Positions 12,311-22,438 of a DNA stretch of 64,000 bases are shown piece after piece. Source of the DNA: Holothuria scabra (Eukaryota; Echinodermata; Holothuroidea; Aspidochirotida; Holothuriidae); assembly GCA_037179385.1 (NCBI GenBank), contig CM074195.1, positions 27,813,722-27,877,721 of the forward strand, given 5' to 3'. Made by a program: the position numbers and the translations under genes. The notes under the pieces were generated by a model that saw nothing but the letters and a program-made list of their open reading frames with translations, was not told where the DNA came from and made no database searches. Position 1 is the stretch's first letter, and each line of letters begins with the position of its first letter.

Positions 12311-13680
12311 CTAAATATGCCCAGTAATATAGGTAACAGGGTCCTTATGGACAGAGGCAACCCTCATTACACTCAGGGGGAGACGATTCCAATCCTTCAT
12401 GGTGCGAGGCAGGAAGCTAAATTTATAACAGTTAGTACTGGTATGTGGGAGACAGACATGAAGGTCATGCATTAAACGAGTTCTACGAGTAGGCCGCTGG
12501 AGACAATCAACAGGTAATTGAGCCTGGCCAAACACACCTTTGGAAAAAAAGGATCAATCTACTTTTCCTCCGCCTTTCAGTTAAGGGCAGAAGGTTTAGT
12601 TCCTTAAGGAGACTGGTCATTGATCCTGGCTCCCTAGAATAGTCAGAGGCAATGAATCTAGCAGACCATTTTTGTATACTCTCAAGCTTGTCGCGCAGGT
12701 AAACCTGGTGGGGGTCCCAAACAGTACTGGCGTACTCCAGCACAGGCCGAAGAATTCCTTTATAAGCCATTAACTTGACATCATCAGGGCAGGAAGATAG
12801 GTTTCTATACAAAATACCAAGAATCTTATTTCCCTTGTTACAGATATTTTGGATATGCTTTTCCCAGTTCAGATCTTTAGTGATGGTAATTCCGAGATAC
12901 TTAATACTATCTACCCTCGGGAGCTCAATCCTATTTAAAACATACCTAAAAAGTATGGAACTTTTTTTCCGAGCAAAAGTAATAACGCTACACTTAGTGG
13001 GCTGAAATCTCATGCCCCACGTGGAAGCCCACAGCCCCAACTGCATGATATCATTCTGAAGTTTATGACAATCCTCATCGGACTCAATAATACGGTAACA
13101 GACACAATCATTTGCAAAAAGACGAACCTTGGAAGAAACACCCTCGACAATATCATTGATATGAACCAAGAAGAGAATTGGTCCTAAGACAGAGCCCTGG
13201 GGAACTCCAGACAGAACTTGCATCGGGGGAGACCGGGTTCCATTGACAACAGCAGATTGTTTACGATCACAAAGAAAGTCATCAACCCAACGAAGAATCT
13301 GATTTGAAACACCAAGTGTATACAGCTTGGTCTTAAGCAGTTCATGAGGAACAGTATGGAAGGTCTTCTCAAAGTCCAAGATAAACACATCAATTTGTTT
13401 ATGGGCATCAAGGGAGGAATCCCAGTCCTCAATTATCGACACAAGTTGTGTTTCGCAACTATGAGACTTACGAAAGGGATGCTGGGTGGGAGAGAGTAAG
13501 GTATGTGTTTCAAAATGGTTCATAAGGTTTGAGGCAATAATATGTTCTAACAATTTACAGCAGACACATGTAAGAGAAACAGGCCTGTAATTACAAGGTA
13601 GGGAACTGTCACCTTTTTTGAAAATAGGGCAAACATTTGCAGTCTTCCAATCCTCTGGAATGCATCCTTTTGTAAGGGAC
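12311..13680 (-). pseudogene. LINE reverse transcriptase, main portion
   Basis: Encodes IPEDWKTANVCPIFKKGD, NYRPVSLTCVCCKLLEHII, SGVPQGSVLGPILFLVHIND, the active-site region RLFANDC, then SIKYLGITITKDLNWEKHI and VLEYASTVWDPH. These are the RT motifs of Jockey/CR1/L2-type LINEs. The catalytic motif normally reads FADDC; here the first Asp is Asn (FANDC), which should abolish polymerisation. Near 12530 the frame shifts, and the C-terminal block SFLPRTMKDWNRLP continues in another frame. It is not expected to be expressed as protein. Confidence 0.9.
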
Positions 13681-14940
13681 AGGCATGAGCCTGGCATTTC
13701 AAAAAAAAAAGAGGAAAATTCGCTGCCAGGGGGTCACAGCCCACCTCAGCCCCACCATGGTTGGGGCTGAGGTGAGAAAATTTTGAAATTTTGGAACCTT
13801 GGATTACAGGAAATGCACTCTAAAACACAACATTTTTGTTAGCGTTGCCTTGTACTGTAGCCTGTGCTTAATTTGTCACCTCACTGACCTGCTCAAGTAA
13901 GTGGTTAAGATTTCCTGGTAGGCTAACTTTTTACTGGGGCTGGGCTAATAGTGACTGTAATATTACTAGCATAATGTTCATTGATTCAATTTTAAAAGCC
14001 AGGCCAACAAGGCTAGGCCTAGGGTTGATCAGTGCTTACTACTATTACTAATACTACTGTAGTGGGCTAACATTAGGCCTAACGTTAGGCTCGTCATATG
14101 TAAACTAGCCTATGCCTGTATAACCAAACGTTGGCCCAGGTTATTCTAAACGAAATCTTTTAAAAATGGATTCGATGCATATAATGCATTAACAACAGAC
14201 AGAAAGTAACACCTGATTCCTGCGCAACAGACAGACAGAGTCTAACAAACGTAACTCACTGTACAAGAAGCTATAACTTAGTAGGCCTAACGTTACAGTG
14301 TTAGGCTAGGCCTAACGTTAGTCGTTACACTACACAAGAAAGACGTCACAGGACGATGTGTCAAATGGCATTCATATACCAGACTATTCAAATGTTCAGT
14401 CCATTCCAGCACTGACTAACATTAGAGCCACTTGTTTTTGGCAATTTTGTCAAACTTACACATCGAGAATCTCTTTTATCTCGAATTGATTTGGAAATGT
14501 AACTGATGTTGCGTGCACATGCAGCAGGCATGCAGTTCAATGCAAGCAATACTACTGTACAAGCTGTACGATACGGCGGACGATCACGAGGCCCTTTTGA
14601 TTCCTTGCATACCCAGCTGCTAAATCCATGCATGCACAGCTATGTACGTTCTATAAATTTGACAACAGTCATGCATTGTATCCATCTAGGAAATAAAGAT
14701 AACTGCGAAGGTGTACACATTGCTTACATACGCACGTACGAGCATGAGTACTATACAGTATCCGTAATCTTCCATGTTTCATGAGCTTCTTCTTATACAG
14801 GTTATGTCCGCATTTTTACCCGATTTTATCGACACAAATAATTTTGATAATTTACAAAAAAGCGGAACTGTAATTTTTCTGCGGAACCGCGACTAAAAAA
14901 CCGCGGAAATCCGCCAAAAAGAGGAAAAAGCTCATGCCTG
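13681..14940. mobile_element. 1260-bp DNA transposon with CAGGCATGAGC ends, inserted in the LINE
   Basis: Perfect 11-bp terminal inverted repeats CAGGCATGAGC (13681-13691) and GCTCATGCCTG (14930-14940). They are flanked by identical 6-bp duplications AAGGGA (13675-13680 and 14941-14946). The host LINE gives independent proof: with the element and one duplication removed, the RT frame is continuous. The interior has no recognisable transposase, is rich in TAGGCCTAACGTTAGG-type words, and has a CCGCGG-rich right subterminal region. The superfamily is uncertain; a 6-bp duplication is uncommon and is known for Dada and IS3EU elements, among others. Confidence 0.88.
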
Positions 14941-15152
14941 AAGGGATTGCTGAAAGAGATAGCTTAGAACAGGTGCAAAATCAGTGGCAATCTCTCTCAG
15001 GACCCAAGGATGGATGCCATCTGGTCCCATGGCCTTGTTGATTTTAAGACCATGCAAAAGCTTTTCAACGCCAAAGGTGGATATAGTTCTATCTGGGCCT
15101 GATGAGGGGAACAGTATGAAACACTGTTTTAGTGAAGACACTACAGAACTGG

Positions 15153-15425
15153 AGCAAGTGGCAAGGAGCAAGTGGTACAGTGGTAACAAACTGCGTCTTC
15201 CAGTCATGAGGTCGTGAGTTCAAGTCCCAGCTCCGACATCAAAATTGTCGTCTAGTTTTCTGGGTTGTAGTTAATCTGCTATCCCTTAATCATAGACGTT
15301 AAAAACTGTGAGTTTGTCTCACGAGACTGGCGTTGCCAGCTTGGCGCTAATACCCCTTCATTGGGGCGTTGCCGAGTTCCCGCAAGGGAGGATCAAATGA
15401 AAACAAAACAAAAACATGAAAACAA
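15153..15425 (+). mobile_element. tRNA-headed SINE, family S1, copy 2, inserted in the LINE
   Basis: Same family as 11899-12144. The head carries GTGGTACAGTGG and GAGTTCAAGTCCCAGCTCC; the body has GACTGGCGTTGCCAGCTTGG and CCCCTTCATTGGGG; the tail is GATCAAATGAAAACAAAAC. The flanking duplication AACTGG (15147-15152 and 15426-15431) matches the gap in the LINE reading frame (LNNQF then CSV). The first 14 bases of the head are locally duplicated (AGCAAGTGG occurs twice). Confidence 0.85.
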
Positions 15426-15431
15426 AACTGG

Positions 15432-15892
15432 TTATTGAGAGCACGAAATTTATCCAAGACAGTGACAGCTAGCTTATCATCAGTCTTAAGAGGGGGGAGA
15501 TTATGCCTATCTTTCTTCTGACCATTAATATATCTCCAGAAGGGTTTGGCATCAGCTTTGATATCGCCGATCATTCCATTAATGTACTTTTTATGGGAGG
15601 TGTGAATCTCTCTTTTGATTTTAGTTTGCAGATGAGTCCATCTCTCATAAATACCAGCCTTCTGGGTTTTTTTAAAAAGTGCATGCAATCTGTTCCTACA
15701 CCTAACTAACCTGAGAATATTGTCGGTTATCCATGGAAGAGATTTTCTGAATTTAGCCAATCTAGTGGGAATATTAGCCTTCACAGTTCTTTCAAGAAAG
15801 GACTTAATGAGTTGCCAATTTTCTTCCACAGGACGATTATCTTGCCCCCCGTTGAAATAGGTAGATGAGAAACCCCGGGTGTCCTCCCTCAT
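15432..15892 (-). pseudogene. LINE ORF2 linker between endonuclease and RT
   Basis: Encodes NWQLIKSFLERTVKANIPT, KSLPWITDNILRLVRCRNRL and PFWRYINGQKKDRHNLPPLK. This is the region typically lying between the AP-endonuclease and RT in CR1/L2/Jockey-like elements (compare the common PWIT..IR and FWRYI motifs). A frameshift near 15920 separates it from the endonuclease end SDHEGISCKL. Confidence 0.8.
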
Positions 15893-16192
15893 ACTAGCAA
15901 CAAAATCGCCCTTAGAGTAACTGTTACTGTAAAATGAGCCTTCGAAGTTGCTTAAAATCAGGAAACAAACACTTCAATTTACAAGAGATGCCCTCATGAT
16001 CACTTGGAGAATCTATGGCACTAGTCGTAGACAGTGGACATAAGTTTTAGCCTTGGTCCTAATTAGGCCTACGAGATCAAAATCTATCGACTGTTTACAC
16101 AATGTTAGTACAGATTATCAGTTAAGCGAAATGTACGGACTAACTAACACAGTAACAGTAACACTAGTTACAGACTAGCCTAGGTTACTTAC

Positions 16193-16249
16193 CATTCCTC
16201 CCCATCCATCATCTGGCAGACCCCTCTTTCCTCTGCGTCCTCGACTCAT
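16193..16249 (-). CDS. REV1: REV1 exon 1: start codon and first 19 residues
   Basis: ATG at 16249-16247 opens a 57-nt coding exon that encodes MSRGRRGKRGLPDDGWGGM and ends at a strong donor (GTAAGT). Joined in phase 0 to exon 2 it gives DDGWGGMGGYMKAK, in line with the vertebrate start MRRGGW...NDGWETWGGYM. The basic N-terminus followed by DGW is characteristic of REV1, which supports this ATG. The exon is 12 kb from exon 2, so intron 1 makes up most of the gene in this window. Confidence 0.88.
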
Positions 16250-17265
16250 TTTTCTTTTTTTACTGAATTTTCAACAAGAGTTGAACTGCAGGTCAGCAGA
16301 AGGTTAGCTTTGACCAGAAACAGTGCCAAAACCGTGCTTCGCGCTTCACACATTTGTGCACATTTAGGCCTAGGCTAGGCTATATGCCCGTGAGACTGTG
16401 AGACATAGATATGGAAGCACGTACGTACGTACGTACTACCAGCCGAGTTATGAACTCCAGCTATTGAGGGCGGCCGTCTAAAACGTAATAGGGATCCCAT
16501 CTCTAAGTTCATATAAGTTTAAAGGGCCAAACCTCTCACCCCCAAACTACAATTTTGGTTACCCGGGTACCGAAATTCTCAATTGGTTCAGCTCTTTGAT
16601 TGACAGCTAATTCTAACAATGCAGAGTGCCAAAGCTTATATTACACAGCATGAATGGTACGGAGAGTGTTTTGATTATATAAATTGAGTTTTTCTATACT
16701 CACCCTGAAGCAATAAACTGAGATTGTGTCTGAATGAGGATGAATTTCAGACAGTTGTAGGAGTAGGGGCTTCAGTAAGAAGGTTAGGAGAATTAGTACT
16801 GTTTGGGGTGAGAAAACTGGGCCTTTAAGTACGTTTAATAATAAGCTTATAAGTTTAAAATTTTATAAGTTACTATAAGTTAATATAAGTTTATAATGTA
16901 ACATGTTCACTCGAAGAATACTCCTTGACAATACCAAGAGGTCTACCATCCGGACAACCACCCCCAGTCGGACAAATACCCCACACTATTCGCTGATGAC
17001 TGTGTAATATAGACAAATTATATGAATGTCCGCACTGGCCAGGCTCCACTCCAAATACACACCCTTTTTCACAACGGTTGAATGGCAGAAGGATTGGCAG
17101 ACTGCTTTTTCTAGCAGCAGCAAGAAGTGCTTGGCTATGAGAATTATCCACTCATGAAATCCTTAATGTACAACTGCTCTCTTGGTAACCATAAATTTGA
17201 TTCTACTGACTGCTATTCTTAATGTGGATTTGATATCTCAAACAGCCTTACCTGGAACAAGTATA
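16250..17265. other. REV1 upstream region
   Basis: Likely contains the REV1 5' UTR and promoter, but no TATA box or initiator can be assigned. An (ACGT)n tract lies at 16419-16437. A minus-strand frame at 16900-17150 is Cys-rich (CEKGCVFGVEPGQC, CPTGGGCPDGRPLG). It resembles part of a secreted domain but has no confirmed splice sites, and I do not recognise it. Confidence 0.45.
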
Positions 17266-18333
17266 GGGAAAGCCGTGTAATTTGGACCGGTGTGTAAATT
17301 GAACCACCGGGATTATTCCAACACAGAAGAAGAGGGTACCTAACTTTTATGTGTCATTGATACCTAACTCAGAACACTCACGTTTGACTTCGCAATCGAT
17401 GAGATTAAGGTGATTTCCACAATTCTGTATGGTTTTTATTAAAAACTGGTGAACTGATCTTATTTTCGAGTTGACCCTTTGTTGGGTTTTTACTCGGAAA
17501 TGATTTGTTGACCCCCAAGGCATAATGATTACGACAAAATATAATAATTTCTATTGAGTGCTGGGCTGTTAAATTTCGGTAAAAACTACACTCGGCTAAA
17601 CTAGAGGAGTTTGAGTAAAATTAGGAACATCGTGTAATTTGAACCACCCATGGTGTGTAATATGGATAGCTCGTCCACATTAAACGATATGTGTAAAATG
17701 GACCGGTCCAAATTACAAACACGTGGGCCCCGGTGCTTCAATTAATTACACACATGGAAATGAATAGACGGTAGGAGTACCCTACATAGAAGGATTTGCT
17801 TACCCTTTCATTCGATCCTCTTCGCAGTTTGTATTAGTAATAAGCTTGGGCATATGCGTAATTCCCATGCCATGAGCCAATTACTAAATTTGGTCTGTGC
17901 CTACTTGGTACGTTGCGGCGTCTGACTTTGGGATGGGGACGGCAAGCAAAGGGCAAGTCATTTTAAAGGGGAAATGACATCAATTAGGCCTAAAATATAA
18001 CACTAAAAGACAGGAAGGGTGTGAAAAGTGTTTCTGTTATCAATTCACATGATGATTTGAGAAATTTTGCTGGTCATTTTACACGGCAGGTGGTTCATTT
18101 TACACACCTTGTTGGTTCAAATTACACATGGGTGGTGTAAATTGGACCACTTTCAACACTTTCTATTTTTAGCGATAACTTTCCCTGGGAAAATGTAAGG
18201 AGAGCTTCTACTCTCCTACTAAAAGAATATTCCATTAATCTCCCAATAGTGCCCCTTAGAGCAGTTGGTTGCGCTTATCTCTGATTTTGTGGGGCTTTGT
18301 AATTAGGGGGTCCAAATTACACGGCTTTCCCCT
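17266..18333. mobile_element. Non-autonomous DNA transposon with GTGTAATTTGGACC word repeats
   Basis: Inverted ends GGGAAAGCCGTGTAATTTGG (left) and its complement CCAAATTACACGGCTTTCCC (right), apparently flanked by TA. About ten variants of the 14-mer GTGTAATTTGGACC occur inside in both orientations, near 17275, 17290, 17634, 17656, 17691, 17705, 18091, 18113, 18136 and 18308. Such subterminal words are commonly transposase-binding sites. No transposase is found. Confidence 0.75.
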
Positions 18334-18732
18334 AATCCGTATTACCTGCAGCTGGCACATCAGCTTGGTCCTTAGGCTTTATAAAAAGAAACCAACTTTA
18401 CTCCTGCATGTCCAAGAAGCATCACCTTGCCTGTCTCCCACTTGTTCGACCCTTACTGGAGTATTCTTCTTCTTCTTCTGTGACACTTGTTTTATACTGC
18501 ATCCTTTGTTAATAAAATTGAGCAAATTCAACGAATGGCTACTATAGATTTGTTTGTAATGATATCTCTGCCCACCGCAGTGTTTCCGAAATATTAAGGG
18601 ATTTCGTGGGATAGACTAAAAGATAGGTGGTCTTTAAATAGGCTTGTTACCCTACAGAACGCCAGATTGGGCCTCCTAGCTAGGCCTTACGAACTGTCAA
18701 CATTCTAGTATAGTAACAAGTCCTTAATGAAG

Positions 18733-19060
18733 ATAACTTCTCGGCCTTTTTGGCTAAGATCATGTGTAGTATATGTTCTTTTCATCCAGTCTAGAATGGA
18801 GCCATACCGTGACAGACCAATAATGTAAATGATCTGAGGGGCGTGAGATTAGTCACGTGTTGTCTTTCAGTGGACGTAATAGCTTCTTCGGGAGGCAGGG
18901 AATTTGGTTTCGCTGAACGGCCCTTTGCCAGAGGGTCGGGAGGACTTTAAGAAAAAAAACTGCCAACCTCCTACAAGGTCCTCATCCGACGGACTTTAGC
19001 GTATCCCCAGTCTTTAGCCACTTTCCCAAAGGCTGGGTGGGGATGAGGTTACTTGCTCTG
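18733..19060 (+). mobile_element. Chimeric repeat with U2 snRNA 5' head
   Basis: Bases 18733-18780 match the first ~48 nt of U2 snRNA, including CTTCTCGGCC, GGCTAAGATCA and the branch-point recognition element GTAGTA, with a few changes. After that the similarity stops: the U2 Sm site and 3' stem-loops are missing, and an unrelated ~280-bp body follows. The body contains AGTCTAGAATGGAGCC and a GC-rich part near 18890-19060. The abrupt U2-to-body join fits either a processed snRNA chimera or a SINE with an snRNA-derived head, a class known from other animals. It is not a functional U2 gene. Confidence 0.7.
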
Positions 19061-19224
19061 CACCACTGTTCAGCAGCTGACCTGAGCATGCGGACCGTGC
19101 TTCCTGAGTCGGACAACTTCCTGAAACGGACAACCAAATATCCAATTTTGTAATTCACTAATTTTTAAACCTCCTCAGCATTACTGTGAAAAGCTATGCT
19201 GAACACGCTACTTTTAGACAGCGG

Positions 19225-19310
19225 AAAATTTCCAAGTGGTTCTACCGGGATTTGATCCGGGGACCTTCAGCATGCAAGGCAGTACGCTCAAACCATCGAG
19301 CCAACTCAAC
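19225..19310 (-). mobile_element. tRNA-Ala-like SINE head or tRNA pseudogene
   Basis: On the minus strand GGCTCGATGGTTTGAGCG, CTGCCTTGCATGC and CCCGGATCAAATCCCGG follow the D-arm, anticodon-arm and T-arm order, with TGC in the loop. The T-loop and acceptor stem are imperfect. The A and B boxes are diverged, so it is more likely an old SINE head than a working gene. Confidence 0.55.
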
Positions 19311-19367
19311 CCTCTTAAAAAATATAACTTTCTATAGGAAGGTAGAGGGTAAATATCCTTTTTGCTT

Positions 19368-20095
19368 CAGAATGATCTGGATAGGTTATTTTCATGGTCT
19401 CAGGCTTGGCAAATGTCTTTTAATGCTGATAAGTGCAAAGTCCTCCACAAAAGCTTTGGTTCTAAGAATTCCTGCTATGATATTATGAATGGTACAAATT
19501 TGAATAAAGTGACTTCTGAGAAAGACCTATAGGTGTAGTTATTACGGGTGATTTAAAGTCATCTAGGCAGTGTGCAGCTACTGCTGCAAGGGCAAACAGG
19601 GTGCTTTGGTTGATCAGGAAAAATTTTATGAATTTTACAAAATAAACTGTACTTAATTTGTGTAAGCAGCTGGTAAGACCCCATCTCGACTATGCTGCAC
19701 AGGCTTGGAGTTCCTTCTTCGAAAAGGACAAATTGCTTTTGGAGCAAGTTCAGAAGAGCTGAGAGCTACTTGACTCATACTTGAGCGGCTTGGGCTAACC
19801 ACTTTCGAGCTGAGAAGGATTTCAAATTTCTTTCTGAAGGAAATCCTTTGTTAACTTGTAGTTATTTAAAGGTCCAAAGTAATCCTCGAGTTAGTGGCCA
19901 TTGTGAAAAGCTTCATAAGTCTTTTTCTAGACTTGACATTAGGAAGTTCAGTTTCTCTCATATGGTTGTTAATGAGTGGTATAGACTGCCAGTGAGTGGG
20001 TTAACTCAACATCAGTTCACCGCTTTAAGGTAACTGACAAGTTTTTCCGTCCATGACTGTGGTAGAATCGAATATCTTTCTGGACTCCTTAGGTG
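19368..20095 (+). mobile_element. LINE 3' fragment (CR1/L2-like RT C-terminal region)
   Basis: Plus-strand frames encode NDLDRLFSWSQAWQMSFN, NADKCKVLH, TSEKDL, then after a frameshift GVVITGDLKSSRQC, ANRVLWLIRKNF and LVRPHLDYAAQAWS. This is the thumb region of CR1/L2-like RT. Several stops and frame changes make it a pseudogene. It is 5' truncated just after a tRNA-like head and ends near a (TTTG)n tract. Confidence 0.75.
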
Positions 20096-21322
20096 TTGGT
20101 GGTTTGTTTGTTTGTTTGTTTTGAGGAGTTTTGGATTACAGGGCTTATGGGACCTTTATAGCCCTTCTTCGCCCTTTAACCTGCTATTTAATGTTAAACA
20201 AGGACTGCTACAAATTTCCAGGATATTACTGACCCCCAAGATCTGGAGTTATGAAACTGAGAACTCTAAATTGAGGTTCCTTAGACTCGAGACCGGACTA
20301 CTAACCCTTCGCAAGCACGTGCACCCCTGTGCGTTTGACTGGCACTTGGAGGGTTGCACCTGTATCTATCCAGATCGATACGGGGACAAATACCTCCTTC
20401 CAAACACCGTCGGACAAAACCCCGCCCAATGCGACTTGACTAAAGGTTTAATTCCCAAAAAGTTCCAACTCTCCTAACCCATATACTTATTGAAGTCCCT
20501 TCCACAACGGTCTTAAATTCATCCTCATCCAGACACAATCTTGGTTTATTGTTTTGGGTGAGTATGGAGACCCCAATGTGTAAACAATTCACTCTCAGTA
20601 CAGTGCATGCTGTCTATGACCTATAGACCCACATGAGCACTCTGCATTTTTTAACTTGCTGACAAGCAAAGAGCTGCAGTGCCATTTGAACCTGTAATTT
20701 AAGGTGAGTGTTGACTGCCTTTAATGTTTTTAACTATTGGACCGGGGAACGATGCAGAGTGATATTATATGCAGGTCTTTTTCCGAATTTCGTCACCCGT
20801 ACTGAGGACATGCAGCAGAAAGGCCATGGAAACTCCGAGGGCTAATTCTTCACCAAGTTCTCTCAGTTGGTAAGTATGGCTCCAATAGGGTCTTAAGGCT
20901 GTCCCATGTAAAATCATGTCCCCGATTCTTAAAAGCACTAAACAGGCTTGTAATATGAAGTTGGTTTGCTAAGTAAGATTTTAAGGTTGAGTTTCCAACC
21001 AATTTGTTCAAAGTTGGGCACACCGCGGCCCTTTTTTCAGTTTCTTATGCCGAGCACCAAGCTTAGCGACATCAGATTCCATTTTTAAAGTCTTCAAGTT
21101 GGAAAGACCCAGCCGACCAGGATTCCATCTCCAGATCTCCTTCCCGACTGCAAGTCGCATGTTCCAATCACTTGACCATGCAGTCGGTTATATAAACCCT
21201 AGCCGTGGGTTTGACAAGTGTGGTATTTGGTGGTAGTGAATGTTTCTTTTTTTTTGGGGGGGGGGGGTTGGGGGGGGGCTGGTGGTAGATTGAACTTTTA
21301 AGTTACTTGATTTGTTTTGCTA
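20096..21322. other. Unassigned sequence
   Basis: No gene supported. A plus-strand frame at 20290-20475 is Cys-containing (HPCAFDWHLEGCTCIYPD) but has no recognised family or splice signals. A G-rich run is at 21257-21280. Confidence 0.5.
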
Positions 21323-21580
21323 TGGACGAATCCGATTAGCGCTTGTGTTTAGTGACTGTACGCGGCCATTAGTGGGGTCCATCAGCCTTAAATCGTCTTC
21401 ATTTGCTGTCTACATGAATTTCAAACCCTCATATTCAGTGAAATTGAAGAATTTAAGATACACATTAGTGTACAACCATCCACGATACACGTAAGCAAAG
21501 AAATTGAAAGATTAGAAGGTGATGGACCCCAGTTATGGCCGACTGAAATCAGACCATCACTTGCTGTCCGGATTCGTGTA
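21323..21580 (+). mobile_element. MITE family M1, copy 2
   Basis: Same orientation as the copy at 1997-2253 and alignable along its length. It starts TGGACGAATCCGATTAGC, contains GGGGTCCATCAGCC and AGGTGATGGACCCC, and ends TGTCCGGATTCGTG. Confidence 0.7.
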
Positions 21581-22089
21581 TAAACTGTTTAAGGTACAAA
21601 ATTGTAACTTAGATTGGATGAACGGTGGTTAAGAGACTAGGACCACTACAGACTCACTTTTGGTGTGCCATTATTATCCATATCTCCCCTCTTAACCCTG
21701 TTCAAAAGCTGGTTTCACGTACGATTGGTATAAAATATTAGAACGGAAAGAGGCTTGATATCACTTCGTCCCTACCATTTCAAATAACTAATTATGCATT
21801 CTCTTTGACTCGTCATTTTCTTTTCACGATAAAAGTGATTACAATATCAGAGACGGCAATGCAGTTACGGTTACATAGTTATGCCAACTATATGAAAATG
21901 AGTTTACATTACGTACCCACAAATTGCCCATCATGTAAAATAACAGGTACTCCTTGCAGCATTTTCTACAAAACACTTGCGTCAGACGCTTATAAGGGAT
22001 TTTTCATCGGCTCCCTAGTAACGAGTCGATCCAGATATCTCTTACTGTACTAAATTGTGCCTTTATAAAAAATTGTGCAACATTTTGTC
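21581..22089. other. Unassigned sequence
   Basis: No gene, RNA or repeat recognised. Confidence 0.5.
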
Positions 22090-22438
22090 ATTTCCGTAGC
22101 CCTTTTTCAAATGAAAATTACAAAGGATTGTAAGATAGATTTTTGGTGAACGTCGTTTTTGTCAATGTCATATTTGAGACCTCTAGATTTCACGACGCAG
22201 ACCTCATGTACAACGAAATGACGTCATCTGTAGTTATGTCATTTCGAGGGCAACGCGAAAAATAAAGCTACATCAAGTTGTGAAATGACACTGGCAACGC
22301 AGGGCGTGACGTCATTACGTTGCAGCTGATGTCGGCGTCGTGAAATCTAAAGCTCAATATGAATGTGACAAAATACGACTTACACCAAAACCTAATCCTA
22401 CAATGCGTTGTAATTGCTATTTGGAAAAGGGTCTGAAG
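22090..22438. mobile_element. Foldback element (long inverted arms)
   Basis: Two arms of about 130 bp (22090-22232 and 22308-22438) are diverged inverted copies. Shared words include ATTTCACGACGC / GCGTCGTGAAAT, TTTTGGTG / CACCAAAA and TGACGTCA near the centre. The short centre contains ATGTCATTTCGAGGGCAACG. No coding capacity. The structure fits a MITE whose whole length is terminal inverted repeat. Confidence 0.65.

Larger units (their letters stand above)
12240..16035 (-). mobile_element. Broken LINE (Jockey/CR1/L2-like group), 5' truncated, with nested insertions
   Basis: Reading right to left on the minus strand there are four parts. First is the last piece of an AP-endonuclease, with motif SDHEG near 16000. 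Next is a linker region (15432-15892), then the RT N-terminal part with KINKAMGPDGIHPW (14941-15152), and then the main RT (12311-13680). The 3' end is a GAA microsatellite (TTC repeats at 12240-12258 on the plus strand). A SINE and a DNA transposon interrupt it. Removing the transposon with one copy of its target duplication restores the readable junction FQQSL-TKGCIPEDWK. Frameshifts and a damaged active site show it is dead. Exact clade placement would need a tree. Confidence 0.88.

Noticed and set aside
15098..15124. CTGATGAGGGGAACAGTATG followed by AAAC looked like another hammerhead core.
   Set aside because: No complementary strands for helix II, and the sequence is accounted for as LINE coding DNA.
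18733..18780. Functional U2 snRNA gene.
   Set aside because: Only the first ~48 nt match; the Sm site and 3' stem-loops are missing.
20112..20477. 121-residue frame with a few Cys.
   Set aside because: No family match by eye; described as unassigned rather than as a gene.
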